A DNA stretch of 64,000 nucleotides from Drechslerella dactyloides. Taxonomy: Eukaryota; Ascomycota; Orbiliomycetes; Orbiliales; Orbiliaceae. Made by a program: the position numbers and the translations under genes. Shown piece by piece: positions 10,813 through 22,392 of this stretch. Each line of letters starts with the position of its first letter. Positions within the stretch are counted from its first letter, which is position 1. The stretch lies in the NCBI GenBank assembly GCA_020064725.1, contig JAGTWJ010000011.1, positions 1,736,001 to 1,800,000 on the forward strand, read 5' to 3'. The notes beneath the pieces were generated by a model. That model was not told the origin of the DNA. It did not search any database and worked only from the letters and a program-made list of their open reading frames with translations.

Positions 10813-12191
10813 CATGGCCCGCACCTCATCCTCCGAGTACTTCATGGAGGATAGCACCGCCAACTTTGAAGCGATCATCTCTTTCAATATCACGGCGTTT
10901 TAGACGAAGGTCCATTATTGTTCAGCTTCGATGGCCACTGGTTTGGGCAGAGGAAAATTTGGACGCGAGAGGATGCTGCGATACCAGATCGCTTGTTTCG
11001 TAACTTTTTCCCGGAAGTCCAGTTGAGCGTGAAGTCAAGTAATCTGGGTTTCCTTGATCGAGAGGTCCAACGAGTCTCAGAGACGACTCCGATTACGATC
11101 GTATTTTGCTGTCATAGGTTCGAGGACGATGGAGCTATACAGCTAGGATATAATCCGGGGGTACCTCAGAGGATACGCTTTGAGGACCCGTTACCATATC
11201 TTGATAGGCTGGCATCGACAGTCGTGGTGAATTCGTGAACATCATCAACTGCGCTTGCTACTCCAGCCTGTGGATATCTTCTCTGCCGAACACGACACAT
11301 GGCCGCGTGATGATCCATGCAGCCAGCCAGACGATCCAGCTCGCTTTCGGCCATCGCTCAGTATCTAGTAAATACCGACGTGGTATTTTCGATGCGGCTG
11401 TCGTTAAAGCCGTTCTAGCAAGCGGTGAAACGTTGGCCTACCTTGACGATGTGCAGCGAAACACTCTGGCTCCGCCATTTCCCCAAACTCAGGCAAGTGA
11501 CACCATATACTAGCATTGAACAGGGCGTTAGTACCTGTCTTCGTATTGACCCGTGGTGACTGGATGGCTGACTTTGACTTTTGATGCGTAGACTTCTGAG
11601 CCAGCACATACGTTCATACTTGCTCCAGATAGTAGCTTGTTATCCGGACAGAGATTTTTCGCAAAGTCGATGTGCCCGCGGTGGGTAATAGCGCCGGTGG
11701 GGTGGGCCTCACGCGCGACCAGAGCGGCAGGCCACTTGCTTGGGTACACGTCTCGGTCTGATAACCCAACGTTTTACGCAATCCGAGAGGATTTCAACGG
11801 CTATACCGCTGGTTCTCTCGCGCAGCCCGAGTACAGGCTGCACAGTGCCTGCCGGAGATATGCCGTCGAGGACAGTCTCACACTGACAGAGACGATGAGG
11901 CCCGTAGACACACTGAATACCCGCGGCACAATGCAGCACTCTGTCATCGCCATCGTTCGCCCGGCTATCGAAATTGGCGTCATTCCTGCCGCAGTTTTCA
12001 CCGCTGGAACGGACTCCAACAGGATACCTGGCCCTGCGCACACGAATTTGAATTTACTCAAGACATCTCTTCCAATGTTGCGGGAGAAACATGTGGGTAT
12101 TCTTCATGTGTATAATGCCACCGGTTTCTGGCTGGCGTGGATCGTCTCCGTTGCAAAGTCGCAGAACAGGCCTTGCGCAGATGTAGGATAA
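10813..12191 (+). pseudogene. decayed gene, possibly a fungal caspase-like protein
   Basis: The reading changes frame at least twice. The first frame gives SSEYFMEDSTANFEAIISFN and then a stop. The second gives FDGHWFGQRKIWTREDAAIP and TPITIVFCCHRFEDDGAIQL. After a frameshift near 11225, the third gives NIINCACYSSLWISS and SSKYRRGIFDAAVVKAVLAS. A His after hydrophobic residues (FCCH) and a downstream ACYS are where caspase-fold peptidases carry catalytic His and Cys. The later part (LLSQHIRSYLLQIVACYPDR, then the frame at 11637-12191) is unplaced. The assignment is by recollection of family patterns only. Confidence 0.35.
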
Positions 12192-13203
12192 TTGTCGCGG
12201 TTGCTGCTACGGAGGGCGTGAGAAGTCGATGAGGGGCAACATTGCCAGAGGGAGCAGAATCTCTGGCACACTACACTGGCAGGCAGGGTGAGAACAATCT
12301 TTTGAGTATGGATAATGCCCTGCCGCTGCGCCTTGAAGATTTTGATGAGAAGCTGTCAGCGACACGATTAGCGGAGATACCCTACTAGATCGTGTCGATG
12401 CAGGACTGTACCGAGGGTGGCTTACAGTCGCTCATGTAAGCTATAGGCAGCTAGCTACCCGGGCACGCTATTGAACTTCTTACTACACGTTAAGCTTATG
12501 ATTATCGGCACTCAGTAGCACTTGAACTGATCGATGATTGCGATTGTTGGAAAGTCATCGACCCCAAAGCTTACAGGACCAGGAAACTGCACCGATAAAT
12601 GGAACTCAAGAAATGTAACTTACGCATACAATTTTGCATTCGCGCTCATTTCAAATAGCCCTCTATGGGCAAAATTAAGCGTGAATGCACCTCACGTTGT
12701 TCTACGATATACGTAAAAATCCTTACTCTATATAACTTTCCTTTCAAGGTGTAGAGAAAGGGCTTGCTCTGCTGGAGGAAAGGAAAGGCAATGAGCTCGC
12801 AGGCCTTGGAAATCCCAGGTTCTATAGACAACATGTTACGTTCAGCGTCTTCGGTCGCTCGGAATTGCCATAGGTACTGTAAGCAAGCACATCGAAGCGA
12901 CCTAATATTATATTATCAACAGGGCAAGGGTGCCAATATATATACTCTATAGCTTAAAAATACCTAACCCTCTCTGTAAATGATGTCATATTCTACACCC
13001 GACAGCAAAATATCGCTGCCGAGTACATACAAACACCCCGGCGGGCTAGCAAGAGTGAACGAAAGAGTGTGATGAGATGTATCCGAAAGAGAGATGCAGG
13101 GACCACCACCATCTATATACATAAAAAGAGAATGAAAAGGAGATATAAGAGTAGAGCAAGAGTAGAGCAAGAAACAAACTGTTGAGAAAAATGACGAAAA
13201 TAA
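12192..13203. other. intergenic, nothing recognised
   Basis: The first 200 bp may be the tail of the decayed gene to the left. No supported gene, RNA or repeat follows. Confidence 0.35.
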
Positions 13204-13923
13204 TTAAAAGGACCATCCATTGCCGCATTTCCTGTTCATTTGTTTGGCAATCTCTCTCGCCTTCAGCATCTTCTGCCCAAGATCGCCTCTTCCCCTTCCA
13301 CTCCTTTTCCTTTTCTCAATCCCGGAAACGACGGATTCACAGTCGTCCATTAAGGTGGACGCCTTAAATTTGCTTTGGATGGGGGGCACCAAAGAAGGCA
13401 TCGCCCCCTGCCACATCGTCGGTAGGAGGAGTTCCTCCATGAAAATGGGTGCGACTTCCATGTAGCGGAAGCCCCACATTGCCGACTTCATGGCTACTAC
13501 CCGTATTATCTGGCCGTTGGGCTCCGTCCAGAATATTGGCCCAAGGCAGCCGTCCAAGAGCCTTAGCTCGACGATGAGCCCACTCTCTGCGCAAAGCGTG
13601 CCAGAAGGCGTTTGGTAATCTTTGTTACCTTTTTGGGCTCCTCTGAACTCTAGAACATGGCCGCAGAGCTCATTAGAATAAGGGTAGCGACGAAGAAAGA
13701 CGCCACTACCCTTTGATGATATCCCGCCAGTTCTTTGGGGGCGAGGATCCGTTTTGGGAAGCAGTACGTATATGATGTTTAATATGTCTCGTTCCGCCAG
13801 ACGACCAGCGAGATTTGTAGATGCCCAACAATCCACGTCGTCATCGCCGTCCGGGTCAAACTCGATTCGCGGGAGACCCTTAAAGATGAAGTTCATGATA
13901 TCGTATTGATCTGCCACTTTCAT
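13204..13923 (-). CDS. hypothetical protein, 239 residues
   Basis: This is a single uninterrupted frame with normal codon and residue use: MKVADQYDIMNFIFKGLPRI at the start, a mixed alpha/beta-looking middle (DCWASTNLAGRLAERDILNI) and a basic C-terminus (KRKRSGRGRGDLGQKMLKAR) that could bind nucleic acid or act as a nuclear signal. It has no signal peptide or membrane segment. I do not recognise a family. The ATG at 13923 overlaps the stop of a ten-codon upstream frame, which may restrain translation. Introns are neither needed nor seen. Confidence 0.6.
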   Translation of the reverse strand: MKVADQYDIMNFIFKGLPRIEFDPDGDDDVDCWASTNLAGRLAERDILNIIYVLLPKTDPRPQRTGGISSKGSGVFLRRYPYSNELCGHVLEFRGAQKGNKDYQTPSGTLCAESGLIVELRLLDGCLGPIFWTEPNGQIIRVVAMKSAMWGFRYMEVAPIFMEELLLPTMWQGAMPSLVPPIQSKFKASTLMDDCESVVSGIEKRKRSGRGRGDLGQKMLKAREIAKQMNRKCGNGWSF

Positions 13924-13952
13924 TTCTCCGTGGGATGAGTCGTGGGTGCCAT
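13920..13952 (-). promoter_or_regulatory. short upstream ORF overlapping the start codon
   Basis: A ten-codon frame (MAPTTHPTEK) ends in a TGA that shares bases with the main start codon (ATGA). This geometry could allow reinitiation control. It could also be chance or lie outside the transcript. Confidence 0.3.
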
Positions 13953-14533
13953 AATTTTGGGCTTTAACCCGACGACCATCTCGAGTATCGTTGTGCCCCT
14001 GGGGTTATGCACTAACTGATAGATCTCAGCTGTGCAGCTGAGTTAAGGGACATCACTGATGGCGGCTTGGTCTACAAGCCAACAATATCAAAGAGTCAGC
14101 ACTGGTCTCGGGAAAAGCGTTAGGATATTCCAAGCTAGTGGGGGGGCATGCAGGGGTCATGGATTCAGGTAAGTTCTGGTGCGCGTAAATAGCATGCCTT
14201 TCTTCGCCCAAAGGTTCGGGCCCAAGCTGCTCCCGTCTATCGCCCATGCTGCACACAAGATTCTCGACGGTCTGTGGGCGGGGCCAGGTCCCAGAAAGAA
14301 AAACTTCGCCATCGTGTGCGTCAATCATTGCTGAGCGGGTATGTATAACTGAGGGCAAGCAGCTGTTAACTTCCGATCGAGTGCAAGATGCTGGAAGGCA
14401 AGAACCTTAGGTCAAATGAGAACATATCGTGACTTACAACCCACTAAGTGAGAAACCTCGGAGAGGAAACTCACTACTCGAACTCTCGGGCTCTGTTGAC
14501 GTTGACAAGAAGTGTCCGGCACTGTTACTTCAT
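13953..14533. other. intergenic, no supported gene
   Basis: A 101-codon minus-strand frame (14053-14358) has reasonable residue use but no motif or splice support. A strong donor-like CAG|GTAAGT lies on the plus strand near 14168. Confidence 0.3.
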
Positions 14534-14580
14534 CAACAGCGAGTCTCGGCGTCTGCCCCGAGACCACCTCAAGGTGATGG
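14534..14580. repeat. left arm of a 47-bp inverted repeat pair
   Basis: The stretch containing GCGAGTCTCGGCGTCTGCCC is the inverted, diverged counterpart of 16472-16516 (GGACGGACACCGAGGCTCGC). Most positions match. The pair brackets the gene at 15678-16442. Confidence 0.55.
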
Positions 14581-15677
14581 GTAAGCTCGGAATTGATGCT
14601 GTGTTGATAGCGGTCGATAAGTTGGAGGAATGGAGTGAAAGAAATTGAGTTGAACTGTACAATGGGGGAGCACTGGTTTATATAGGCATAGGCCGGATTT
14701 ATCGACTCCTTTCTACAATACGACTCTGGAATATGCATTGCGGTGATCATGATTCATCGGTGCAGATCGATCGGGAGATCTGCTAATAAGATTGCAATTT
14801 TAAAGACACTTTTAGCTTGAGATGCGCCTGCCTCACGACGATTCGAGACAAATCATGATATCGCACAGTCATCGCAGACGCAATGCCGGTGGCTCGCTGT
14901 TTTTGCCAGGCTTTGTAGTGTCTGGCTCTCTGTTTCTCAACAACGAGCTCGCAGCGCGACACATAATCTAAGCCTTGCGATCGGGACGTTTTGCAACAAC
15001 CCTTGGTTTAATAACCGTGGTAAAGATCCAAACATCAGCGCCCCATTGTATTAGCCACACGTTTGGCGCACAAGACAAGTTTCGAGTTCGCTGAAAGTTT
15101 GCGTCTATAATATCCAGGTTGAACGATGAAGACAAGAGAATATCAAGCGGAAAGACCCCAGCGTACACCTTTCACACAGTCAAGTCTAGAATATCCCAAA
15201 ATCTCTTGGCAGCCGTGTGCATGATAAGAGACGGCCTGCTCAAAAAACCATATATATTATTGCCATCCAGCAGGCGCAAACGGAAACAAATTTCTTTTGC
15301 ACTTACCACCTTTCTCCTAAACAGAGTGTATCAAAATCGTAACAACGACACAGGAGCATAAAGATCTAAAAGCAGAAGTAAAGGCAGCCGGAGGGCATTG
15401 CAGTATCTGTTCGTGTTATACACATACTCCGGCTTTAAGGTAATGTTAGTGTCAAAATCGGCGAATATAAACATTCACCCGGGGAAAATTTAATCCATTT
15501 CTCGACAACATAGCTCTATTATTTTATAGACCGCAGCTTGATTTGCACAACGTTATACACATATAAGTATTTGTGAATGATACCAGTTTTTGATAGAAAA
15601 GGGGAAAAAGATAAGAAAAGTCCTTCGGCACTATTCTTGCCATATGTTTCCCGGCGTCTAAGCATAGCCTTTCACTC
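14581..15677. other. intergenic, nothing recognised
   Basis: Short unsupported open frames only. Confidence 0.35.
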
Positions 15678-16442
15678 TTAGTATGTATGCTCGATGGTGA
15701 AATTGTGAGAGCTGGTATCAAGGACCACCGTTGCAAGACTGATATTAGTGATTTTGGGGAAAATTTGATCGACCGGGACTGAAATAAAGTCAGGATAAGA
15801 CTGAGCTCCCACCACAGCCCCATAATGCGTAATGTCGCTCTCGAGAGTATAATACTTCATAGTGAAAACTCCAGGATTATTCAACACATAGGTAACGGAG
15901 ATATGCCGATATGCTGGGCCACAGCTGGCACTCCAGTTTTCCGTTCGAGGAGTCCAAGGCACTTTCTTATCACATACAATCCAGTATATGTGGTAATGCG
16001 GTGTTTCCAAGAATTGATGACCAAAATTATACTCTGCATGGGGAGCTATGCTATATCCTCCCGGTACAGCCGTACGTATGATCAAATCTCTCCAGAATGG
16101 TAGAAGTGTAGAGCCTGGAACGCATCCGTTATCCTTATCCCCAGGCCGCGCTGAAACCTTTTGAGCCTGGCTTGCGAGACCAAGCTGTGCACAGCTGGTT
16201 GGATCAACAGGCAGAGGTTGCTCATTCGCGGTTGGCAGCTTGGTATTAGGCTCATCAAATGAAAGTATTCCATTTGTAGACATCCACATAGTAGTATATG
16301 ACTTGTTAAAGAATACTATAGGAAACAGAAGATCAAATTTGCTCCAGGCATCATCAGTAGCCGCTATAAACTCTGGTGAAACATTGGTTGAGTTGTTGTC
16401 CCAAAAGTAGCTCGTGATTACGCCTTGCGCTATATATTTCAT
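15678..16442 (-). CDS. extracellular NIDO/adhesin-like domain protein
   Basis: 254 residues in one frame. Residues about 50-65 (TTMWMSTNGILSFDEPN) and 112-120 (LLPFWRDLI) resemble the hallmark of fungal NIDO-like and PA14-neighbouring surface proteins, in which a STNG-LSF turn is followed by a PFW-DL motif. HISVTYVLNNPGVFTMKYYT fits the later beta strands. Four cysteines (TSC, NGC, IVC, SASC) and several N-glycosylation sites (NNST, NKS, NIS) suggest a secreted protein. No signal peptide is present: the frame stays open upstream into the inverted repeat at 16472, so the original N-terminus may have been displaced. Family membership is by motif only. Confidence 0.5.
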   Translation of the reverse strand: MKYIAQGVITSYFWDNNSTNVSPEFIAATDDAWSKFDLLFPIVFFNKSYTTMWMSTNGILSFDEPNTKLPTANEQPLPVDPTSCAQLGLASQAQKVSARPGDKDNGCVPGSTLLPFWRDLIIRTAVPGGYSIAPHAEYNFGHQFLETPHYHIYWIVCDKKVPWTPRTENWSASCGPAYRHISVTYVLNNPGVFTMKYYTLESDITHYGAVVGAQSYPDFISVPVDQIFPKITNISLATVVLDTSSHNFTIEHTY

Positions 16443-16471
16443 TCGTATGGTCAGATTAGCCAGATTCGGTT

Positions 16472-16516
16472 CCCATCGTGAGCCGGTCTCGGGACGGACA
16501 CCGAGGCTCGCTGTTG
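16472..16516. repeat. right arm of the inverted repeat pair
   Basis: Diverged inverted copy of 14534-14580, containing GAGCCGGTCTCGGGACGGAC. Both arms can be read as VSG-TPRLAV. Confidence 0.55.
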
Positions 16517-18749
16517 AAATACGAGCTGGATCCTTGAACTCGCGATCAACCTCAAAATGGGATATAGATTCGATATCACATACGCAGATTATCGCGAGCC
16601 GGTAAGACCCCCGCGGATACTATAGCCCCCAGTTGCAGCAGAACTGCCCCGACTCCGTAAGTAGTGTTCAAAGGTCTGAGCATAGTGAAGACGATAAAGG
16701 TTGAATGGAATGTAATATATTGTCTGGTTATCTATAAGTATCAGAATCAACGTGGCAAAACAGGTATAGATATAAAGAATGCAAATCCTCAAGAAGATAT
16801 CCTATCGTTCTCTCAAGATTAAGTCGAGATATTTCTGTACTAACTGCGGTCCTTCTATACCGCGGTCCTTTTATACCCCCTATTCTATGGTCATACTTCG
16901 TATAACTGATATATATTTGGCTTTTAACCTTGTGAAGGTAGAGAGCATTAATGGCTAGATTCGGCAACTACAGCGGCAAATAGAGACATGCATAGATATT
17001 GATGCATATCTGTAGGTACCGAGATACATTGCCGAGACCAGTTACGCAATGACTACACCCTGGCTACGCCTATTACAGCAGCTGATAATCCCAGTACACG
17101 CATATTCCACAGAATAGCAATCATAATTCTGGATTTGAGCTAGAATCGCGGGGGCCTGCTTTTTTAATATTAGCAGAGATATTATGAACAAAAAGGAATA
17201 CCCTGCTATCAGAATTTGGTAGCTTCGCAGTATTAGTAGAAAATGTGTTCCCACTTGCCACTAAGATAAATGATAAAAGGTTGACCCTGATATCTAGCTT
17301 CACAATGAGCACTCCACAAAGCTTCAAAGTCATTTAGATAGTCGTGTTAGGTACCTTCAGCTGATATACTCCTAGCTTTTGCATCCTGAAGGTAAATGAG
17401 AAGAACAAAGCTAATGTATAGGCTTAGGAACTTCAAAAGAATCCGCGGAGACGAGGCAGCTCTCCTGGCAGGTCCGATAATATCAGGAACGCAAATCCCG
17501 GGTAAAGCAGTTGCTCCACGAAGCCGACAGGAACGCCTTGGGAAACAGGGGTAAGATAGAAGGTTCAGATTGATGTAATAGCACTACCGGCTGCCCCTGT
17601 TTACTTATGGACTATAAGGGCCTTGAGAGACTTTTTTTAATTTGTGGACGCAATCGTCTATGCAAGCTATATATGGCTGTTGCTATTTGATCATAAAGCG
17701 CTCATTGACTCATCACATTTGCCTCTGGCACAAGAACCAGCAGTCTGGTTTACGAGTCAAGCATCGCATACATAATTCGTCGGTACCTAAATCGCTGGCT
17801 TCGGTAGACGTGCGCGGGTACCCGGGTGCTTGTTCTACTATATCTGCATATATATCACTGAGGGATAACCGGTTCCCTCAAACGGATATATAAATATTGG
17901 ATAGTCTCTCAGTATGCTCCTTCCTGATCCGAATATGACGCAGGGGGCAATCGACACAATGAGCTTGCGTAAATCTAGCGTTAAAATTTGGTCTGAGGCA
18001 ACCGCGTCATGGGTATCTGCATGCATGCACGCATGCACAAACACCACCAGGAGCGACTTTCCAGTCTTCCAATATCATATTGGCTCGCTTAAGCTTATAA
18101 GCGGTTCTATAGATCTAGTTTCAATTGAGATGACCTGGCACCTGCCCACCCTACTGAGGCTCTGAGACCTCACGGGAAAAGTAGATCAGCTATGAGAATA
18201 GTAGATTGGTCGTATAGTAGGGAACACATTTCTTTACAATGAGGGTGCCTGGCTTGGCACCGTAGCACCGGACTGCGTGCACCGCAGTTCTTCTTTGTTC
18301 CAAGGGATTAGGACGAACGAAAGATAGGTTTAGAACTATAGAGAACGCATCAATTCGGTTGAGCGAGATTTTTTCCTGGGCAGAATAATTGAGAAGAGTT
18401 ACACAGCAATAAGAGAATAAAGGTTAAACATATAACAATAAGTAAGAATAAGAAAGAGGGAATAAAAAAGAAACAGGAATGTCTACCCTAGTTATGGTGT
18501 AAAAAATGTAAAAGAAAGCATGCATTACCCGTTTTACAGCAATATTCCTGTCAATTATCCAATAAACGCCTGGTCATACAAATTTTATTCACCTCGCAAC
18601 CTACAATTTCAAACGGATAGCTGATTGGTTGACGATCTTCGCTTGAGAGGAAAGCGGTACACACGAGAGAAAATACCCGCCTCGGCGACCGGTCGTCTGT
18701 ACTAACGAATGATGGGAGATGATCGAAGCTAGAGAGGATAATTACAACA
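16517..18749. other. intergenic, nothing firm
   Basis: A minus-strand frame at 17121-17333 (LDIRVNLLSFILVASGNTFS and more) has some coding character but no recognisable family. No other gene or repeat is supported. Confidence 0.35.
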
Positions 18750-19665
18750 TCAGTATTGATTCTGGGCCGACGCAACAGAAGGGGGTGACTGAACTTCAGG
18801 CGTTGCATTAACGACATGGGTTTTTAAAACACCAAACACGACAGGTCCGCCGCGGGGGCACGATACACGATATACGTGATCTCTTATCTGAGCCCCGGAC
18901 AATCTAGGGACGCCTTGGATCACAGGGCGGATTGTCGCGTCCTCCACGAACCAAGGTCCGACCGGTTGAAGGCCGGCTTGGTTCCAAAGACGACAATGGA
19001 CGTACAAGAATGGACAATTTGGGACAAGTCCCGCCGCAGTGCTGATATTGATAGGGTGGAACATGCTTGTGTAAGCCTGGGTGGGCCTGAGCGTTACAAT
19101 ATCGGGGCCATATAGGGTCAACAAATCTGACCCCGTGTCATCTAAGACACGTTCAAATATGCTCTGCCCTGAGCCTCAGGGGGCCGGGATTTTAATCTCA
19201 ACCCAGAGCTAGAACGACATCAGATAATTGGTCATCTCGGACCCATACTCTATCAACTTACCATCTTGTGATTCGGCTGGGTGTATGAAGTGGAGTTGAT
19301 GTACATGGTGCGGGGTCCCTAGCAGAAAACTTGGAATTAGGCCTCTATAGATCTAGTAGAACCTTAGTCGCGATAGCGCTTACCTCTAGCCAGACGGCTT
19401 GTCCCAGCTCAACATCGTCGGGTCGTGCAACTCGTTTGCCGAATTGGTAAATCCGGGCAGGTGTCTCCCCAGTCTCCAAGGCGGCCAAGACTGCACGGAT
19501 GTTAACTATCTGCCTTGGGTCGGTTGACTCGTCGGTGAGCAGCTTTTTAAGCTCGTCGACGCGATCTTGTGGATCGAGAGGCCACTCGATCTCAGGTCCC
19601 CAATTTGGTTTCACAGCAAAAGATTCACCGTCGCTAGGACCGGCTGTAGTAGATGGTTCCGACAT
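18750..19665 (-). CDS. retropepsin-like aspartic protease domain protein
   Basis: Three exons: 19665-19384, 19318-19262 and 19163-18750, about 250 residues. Intron 1 (19383-19319) has E|GTAAGC and TTTTCTGCTAG; intron 2 (19261-19164) has ATG|GTAAGT and GGGCAG; all junctions are phase 0. Exon 1 is acidic (WGPEIEWPLDPQDRVDELKK). Exon 3 opens SIFERVLDDTGSDLLTLYGP, with the DTG motif of a retroviral-type aspartic protease and its hydrophobic flank. DATIRPVIQGVPRLSGAQIR and a final FGVLKTH segment follow, as in small fungal retropepsin-like proteins. Such domains act as dimers. An upstream donor (CAGTG|GTAAGT near 19876) and acceptor (ACTATAG just before the ATG) suggest a 5'-UTR intron. No retroelement surrounds it. 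The protease call is firm for the motif, less so for activity. Confidence 0.65.
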
Positions 19666-21743
19666 CTATAGTAATGATGAGTTAATTAACCTTGAATCTG
19701 GTATACTGTAACCCTTTAAAATATATTAAATAGCTAGTATAGAAAAAACTAAGATATCTTCATATTTGTAAATGAAAAGTAGACGAATGTGTACAGTTAA
19801 TCGACCAAATAGATAACGAAACTAATCGCCGAACCAACGGCCGAGATGACAGGAAACAGAGAGCAGTAACTTACCACTGCGGTGTGAGGTTTGGGAACAG
19901 ACGACGCGGTGTGCGATGATCGGCAAAAGGCGTGTTGGGCGGTGCGGGACTGGTAGGACAGAGAGTGGTGGAGCAGAGCGGGAGTGCTTATGCAGGACGA
20001 CTTCCAGCGCATAAAGCGTCTCCTTCTGCTTACATAAACGTCACTGCAACACACTGTGTCCAAGCCTTTAACTTGCTCACTTCAACAATACAAGCTTCCG
20101 AGCTCACATACACACGCGCAAGGTCATAAGCAAACTCACAAGCAAGCAAGCAATGCCAGCAGGAATGTAGTACACTGGAAATATCTAGAAGGATAACACA
20201 TTTCGGTACATCCTGTACCCAAGGGATTTGCATCGGAATGGATAATTTAGGTTGAGCCTTGCAGTCGGATATAGTGCCGGGCTTCAATTGTTAAGTAAAT
20301 CCCACTCGTATCCAGTTTATACGAACAACAGAAATGATCATGTCATTTGGGCATCAGTGTTAACACGCAACCCGGTTATATCAGTCGTTGCGTTCATGTA
20401 ACACAATCATGCCTGTATCCGTCGGCTCATATAGCCGTTTGGATACCCTTCGTGGGTTATCTATACGCAGTATCCTCGATGTTCCTATTTATTCAAGATA
20501 CTCAGCTCGCATCACGTATGCTTTCGGACAGTATATAACTACACTATACAGTTATCTAGATCTCGAATGCGACAAACAAGTTACCAGCCAATCTCTGGCA
20601 GGTTTAGTTGGTGTCTGCGTCGAAGTCGATGAGTGTCAGACGATGAGCATTGAATGATCTCTTTCATCACGATCTCTCTTCGGAATGCAGAAATAGCGCC
20701 TGTAAACAGATGAAAAGAGTGCCTGGAATACAATCCAAGAGGAATATTTTTCGGCCTGTTTTTTAAGCTTGGGGGGAAATCTTTTCGAAAATCTGGAAAA
20801 TCTGGTGATTTTCAAAGCCTATCCTTCGCAACGGCGTGATTAGCATTCTAAAGGCTGATAAAAAACGTTCTACGAAACGATAAACGCTGTCTCTAAGCTC
20901 TGTCATATGTAGTCATGCAATATATAGTATCTGACTGAATCGACCTGCTATGCTGGCTATGGACGCGGGCCTTGCAAGGAGATACACCTATATAATTATT
21001 CCTCTCACAGAGTTGAAGGTGCATCCTTCTATCACAATGGTATGAGGAACTATAATCCGTAATTGTCCTATCTATTGAAACGAGCATACTGGGAGGTCCA
21101 GCCCCAAGAATAAAATAGTTTAATTATAGCATACGATTGCACCTAGGCTAGCAATGAGTCAGTCGGGGAGCACATCTGCGCACATCCCCCTCGCGAGGTT
21201 GAAACAATCTCTCCCGGTGGGAGTACGAGTCGTGAGTGGCAATGCGAACAAAAGCTCACCTTCTTCTGGCAGAAACAAATCTTGCCTTGAACCCTGGTAT
21301 AAGGGATGCCGATAAATAAGTACAGATTAGCTACGTACGTTATCAACAACTTGAAAGTCTGCAAGGATCGCTTGAGATCTGGATTCGCTTTTTTATCGAA
21401 CATACTATTTTCTATTATGGGAAATTCCACACAAAAAGTCATATATATATACGTTTTTAAGGATATTTGCTCTGCGATTTTGCAAGCCCACAAAGACCCA
21501 ATGCGCTCTCATGGCCCCTTTGAGCGCATTCATCAAGAGTAGCTCTTTAGTTGTCTGCGATCATCTGATATCTATACCGAGAAATCGAGTAAAGAATAAG
21601 CCAGAGTGCCTTCCCAATTTCTATGCGAGCGCAAACGCGAACCAAGATAACGGGACTGGAATACTATTACGCTCGGCCACTCCTTCAAAAGCGTAAATTA
21701 TAGAGAGAAAAAGAAGAAAAAGAGTTGGCAAACCCAGTGGCTA
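19666..21743. other. probable 5' UTR of the retropepsin gene, then intergenic
   Basis: 19877-20060 is C- and CT-rich on the minus strand and ends in a good donor, as expected for a non-coding first exon. From 20300 to 21743 there is a dispersed repeat copy near 20672 and otherwise nothing recognised. Confidence 0.35.
20666..20760 (+). repeat. dispersed repeat, copy A
   Basis: TCATCACGATCTCTCTTC and the following 70 bp align with 24724-24815, in the same orientation and diverged. No coding sense or terminal repeats were seen. Confidence 0.5.
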
Positions 21744-22385
21744 CTAACTAGCAGATCCAATCGGCATCGCGGGAGGCTCCAACCAGGAGGTTGGAACAAC
21801 ATGCATCGTCATCTTGCGTTTGTCCAGCTCTGACCCGAAATAGCGGCCAAATTTGCTATCAGCTGTCAGGAAAGCGAAGCTTTTGCAAAATGCCTTGCAG
21901 TCCAAATCAACATCTTCTTTACTTGAAGCGATGACGTTTCGCCACTCTACAGAATCGTTATTAATGGCAAAAGCCCCGCTATTATTTAGAACATAATGTT
22001 CGGATTGACTCGAAAGGTATTTCGTGAGGATAGTGCACTTACCATCCCTTGTAGCTTTTAGTGGATCCTGTACAGTCTTAGACCTCAAATTGGTCGCTAA
22101 GATGGAATCGTACCCGGCGTGAAGAATCTCGCTGGCGATTCTACCAGCACGGTCTGTTGTGAGAGGCCCTGGAAGTACTTTGATGCCCATTTTCTTCAGT
22201 TCCTTCTTAACTTCGTCGCAGTCCGTTGCTCTCATTGCAACTGGGCTTGAAAAATATTCACTCAGACTTTGTCTGATTACTGCCTTTCCAGAACATTCCT
22301 CCAGCATCTTCGCTAGCCAGGCACTGGCCGCTGGAGGCTCTAGTAGTGGAGCTAGTAAGTTGGTATCGAGAACAACCCTGTCCAA
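21744..22385 (-). CDS. PIN-like nuclease domain protein
   Basis: An open frame of 213 codons. The start RVVLDTNLLAPLLEPPAASA carries the LDTN motif of PIN nucleases (VapC-like fold); KKELKKMGIKVLPGP and DRAGRIASEI follow; VDLDCKAFCKSFAFLTADSK supplies the later acidic cluster. PIN enzymes are metal-dependent RNases. The frame opens at a TTG just after an in-frame TAA: there is no ATG until residue 27, which would remove the first catalytic Asp. Either an upstream exon is joined at the AG in GGACAG|G or the gene is inactive. The paralogue at 7229 begins MAFGKPGRVVLDAN, showing what is missing. It lies directly downstream of a second PIN-like gene on the same strand. Confidence 0.55.
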   Translation of the reverse strand: MDRVVLDTNLLAPLLEPPAASAWLAKMLEECSGKAVIRQSLSEYFSSPVAMRATDCDEVKKELKKMGIKVLPGPLTTDRAGRIASEILHAGYDSILATNLRSKTVQDPLKATRDGKCTILTKYLSSQSEHYVLNNSGAFAINNDSVEWRNVIASSKEDVDLDCKAFCKSFAFLTADSKFGRYFGSELDKRKMTMHVVPTSWLEPPAMPIGSAS

Positions 22386-22392
22386 TTAATTC

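Noticed and set aside
11709..12061. Minus-strand frames of 86-110 codons
   Set aside because: They are antisense to the better-supported decayed plus-strand gene.
14053..14358. 101-codon minus-strand frame
   Set aside because: Residue use is reasonable but there is no family, no neighbouring exon and no supported start context.
18750..19124. Reading the last retropepsin exon as a separate gene
   Set aside because: Its frame has no ATG at the start, and the splice from 19262 supplies the DTG region in phase.
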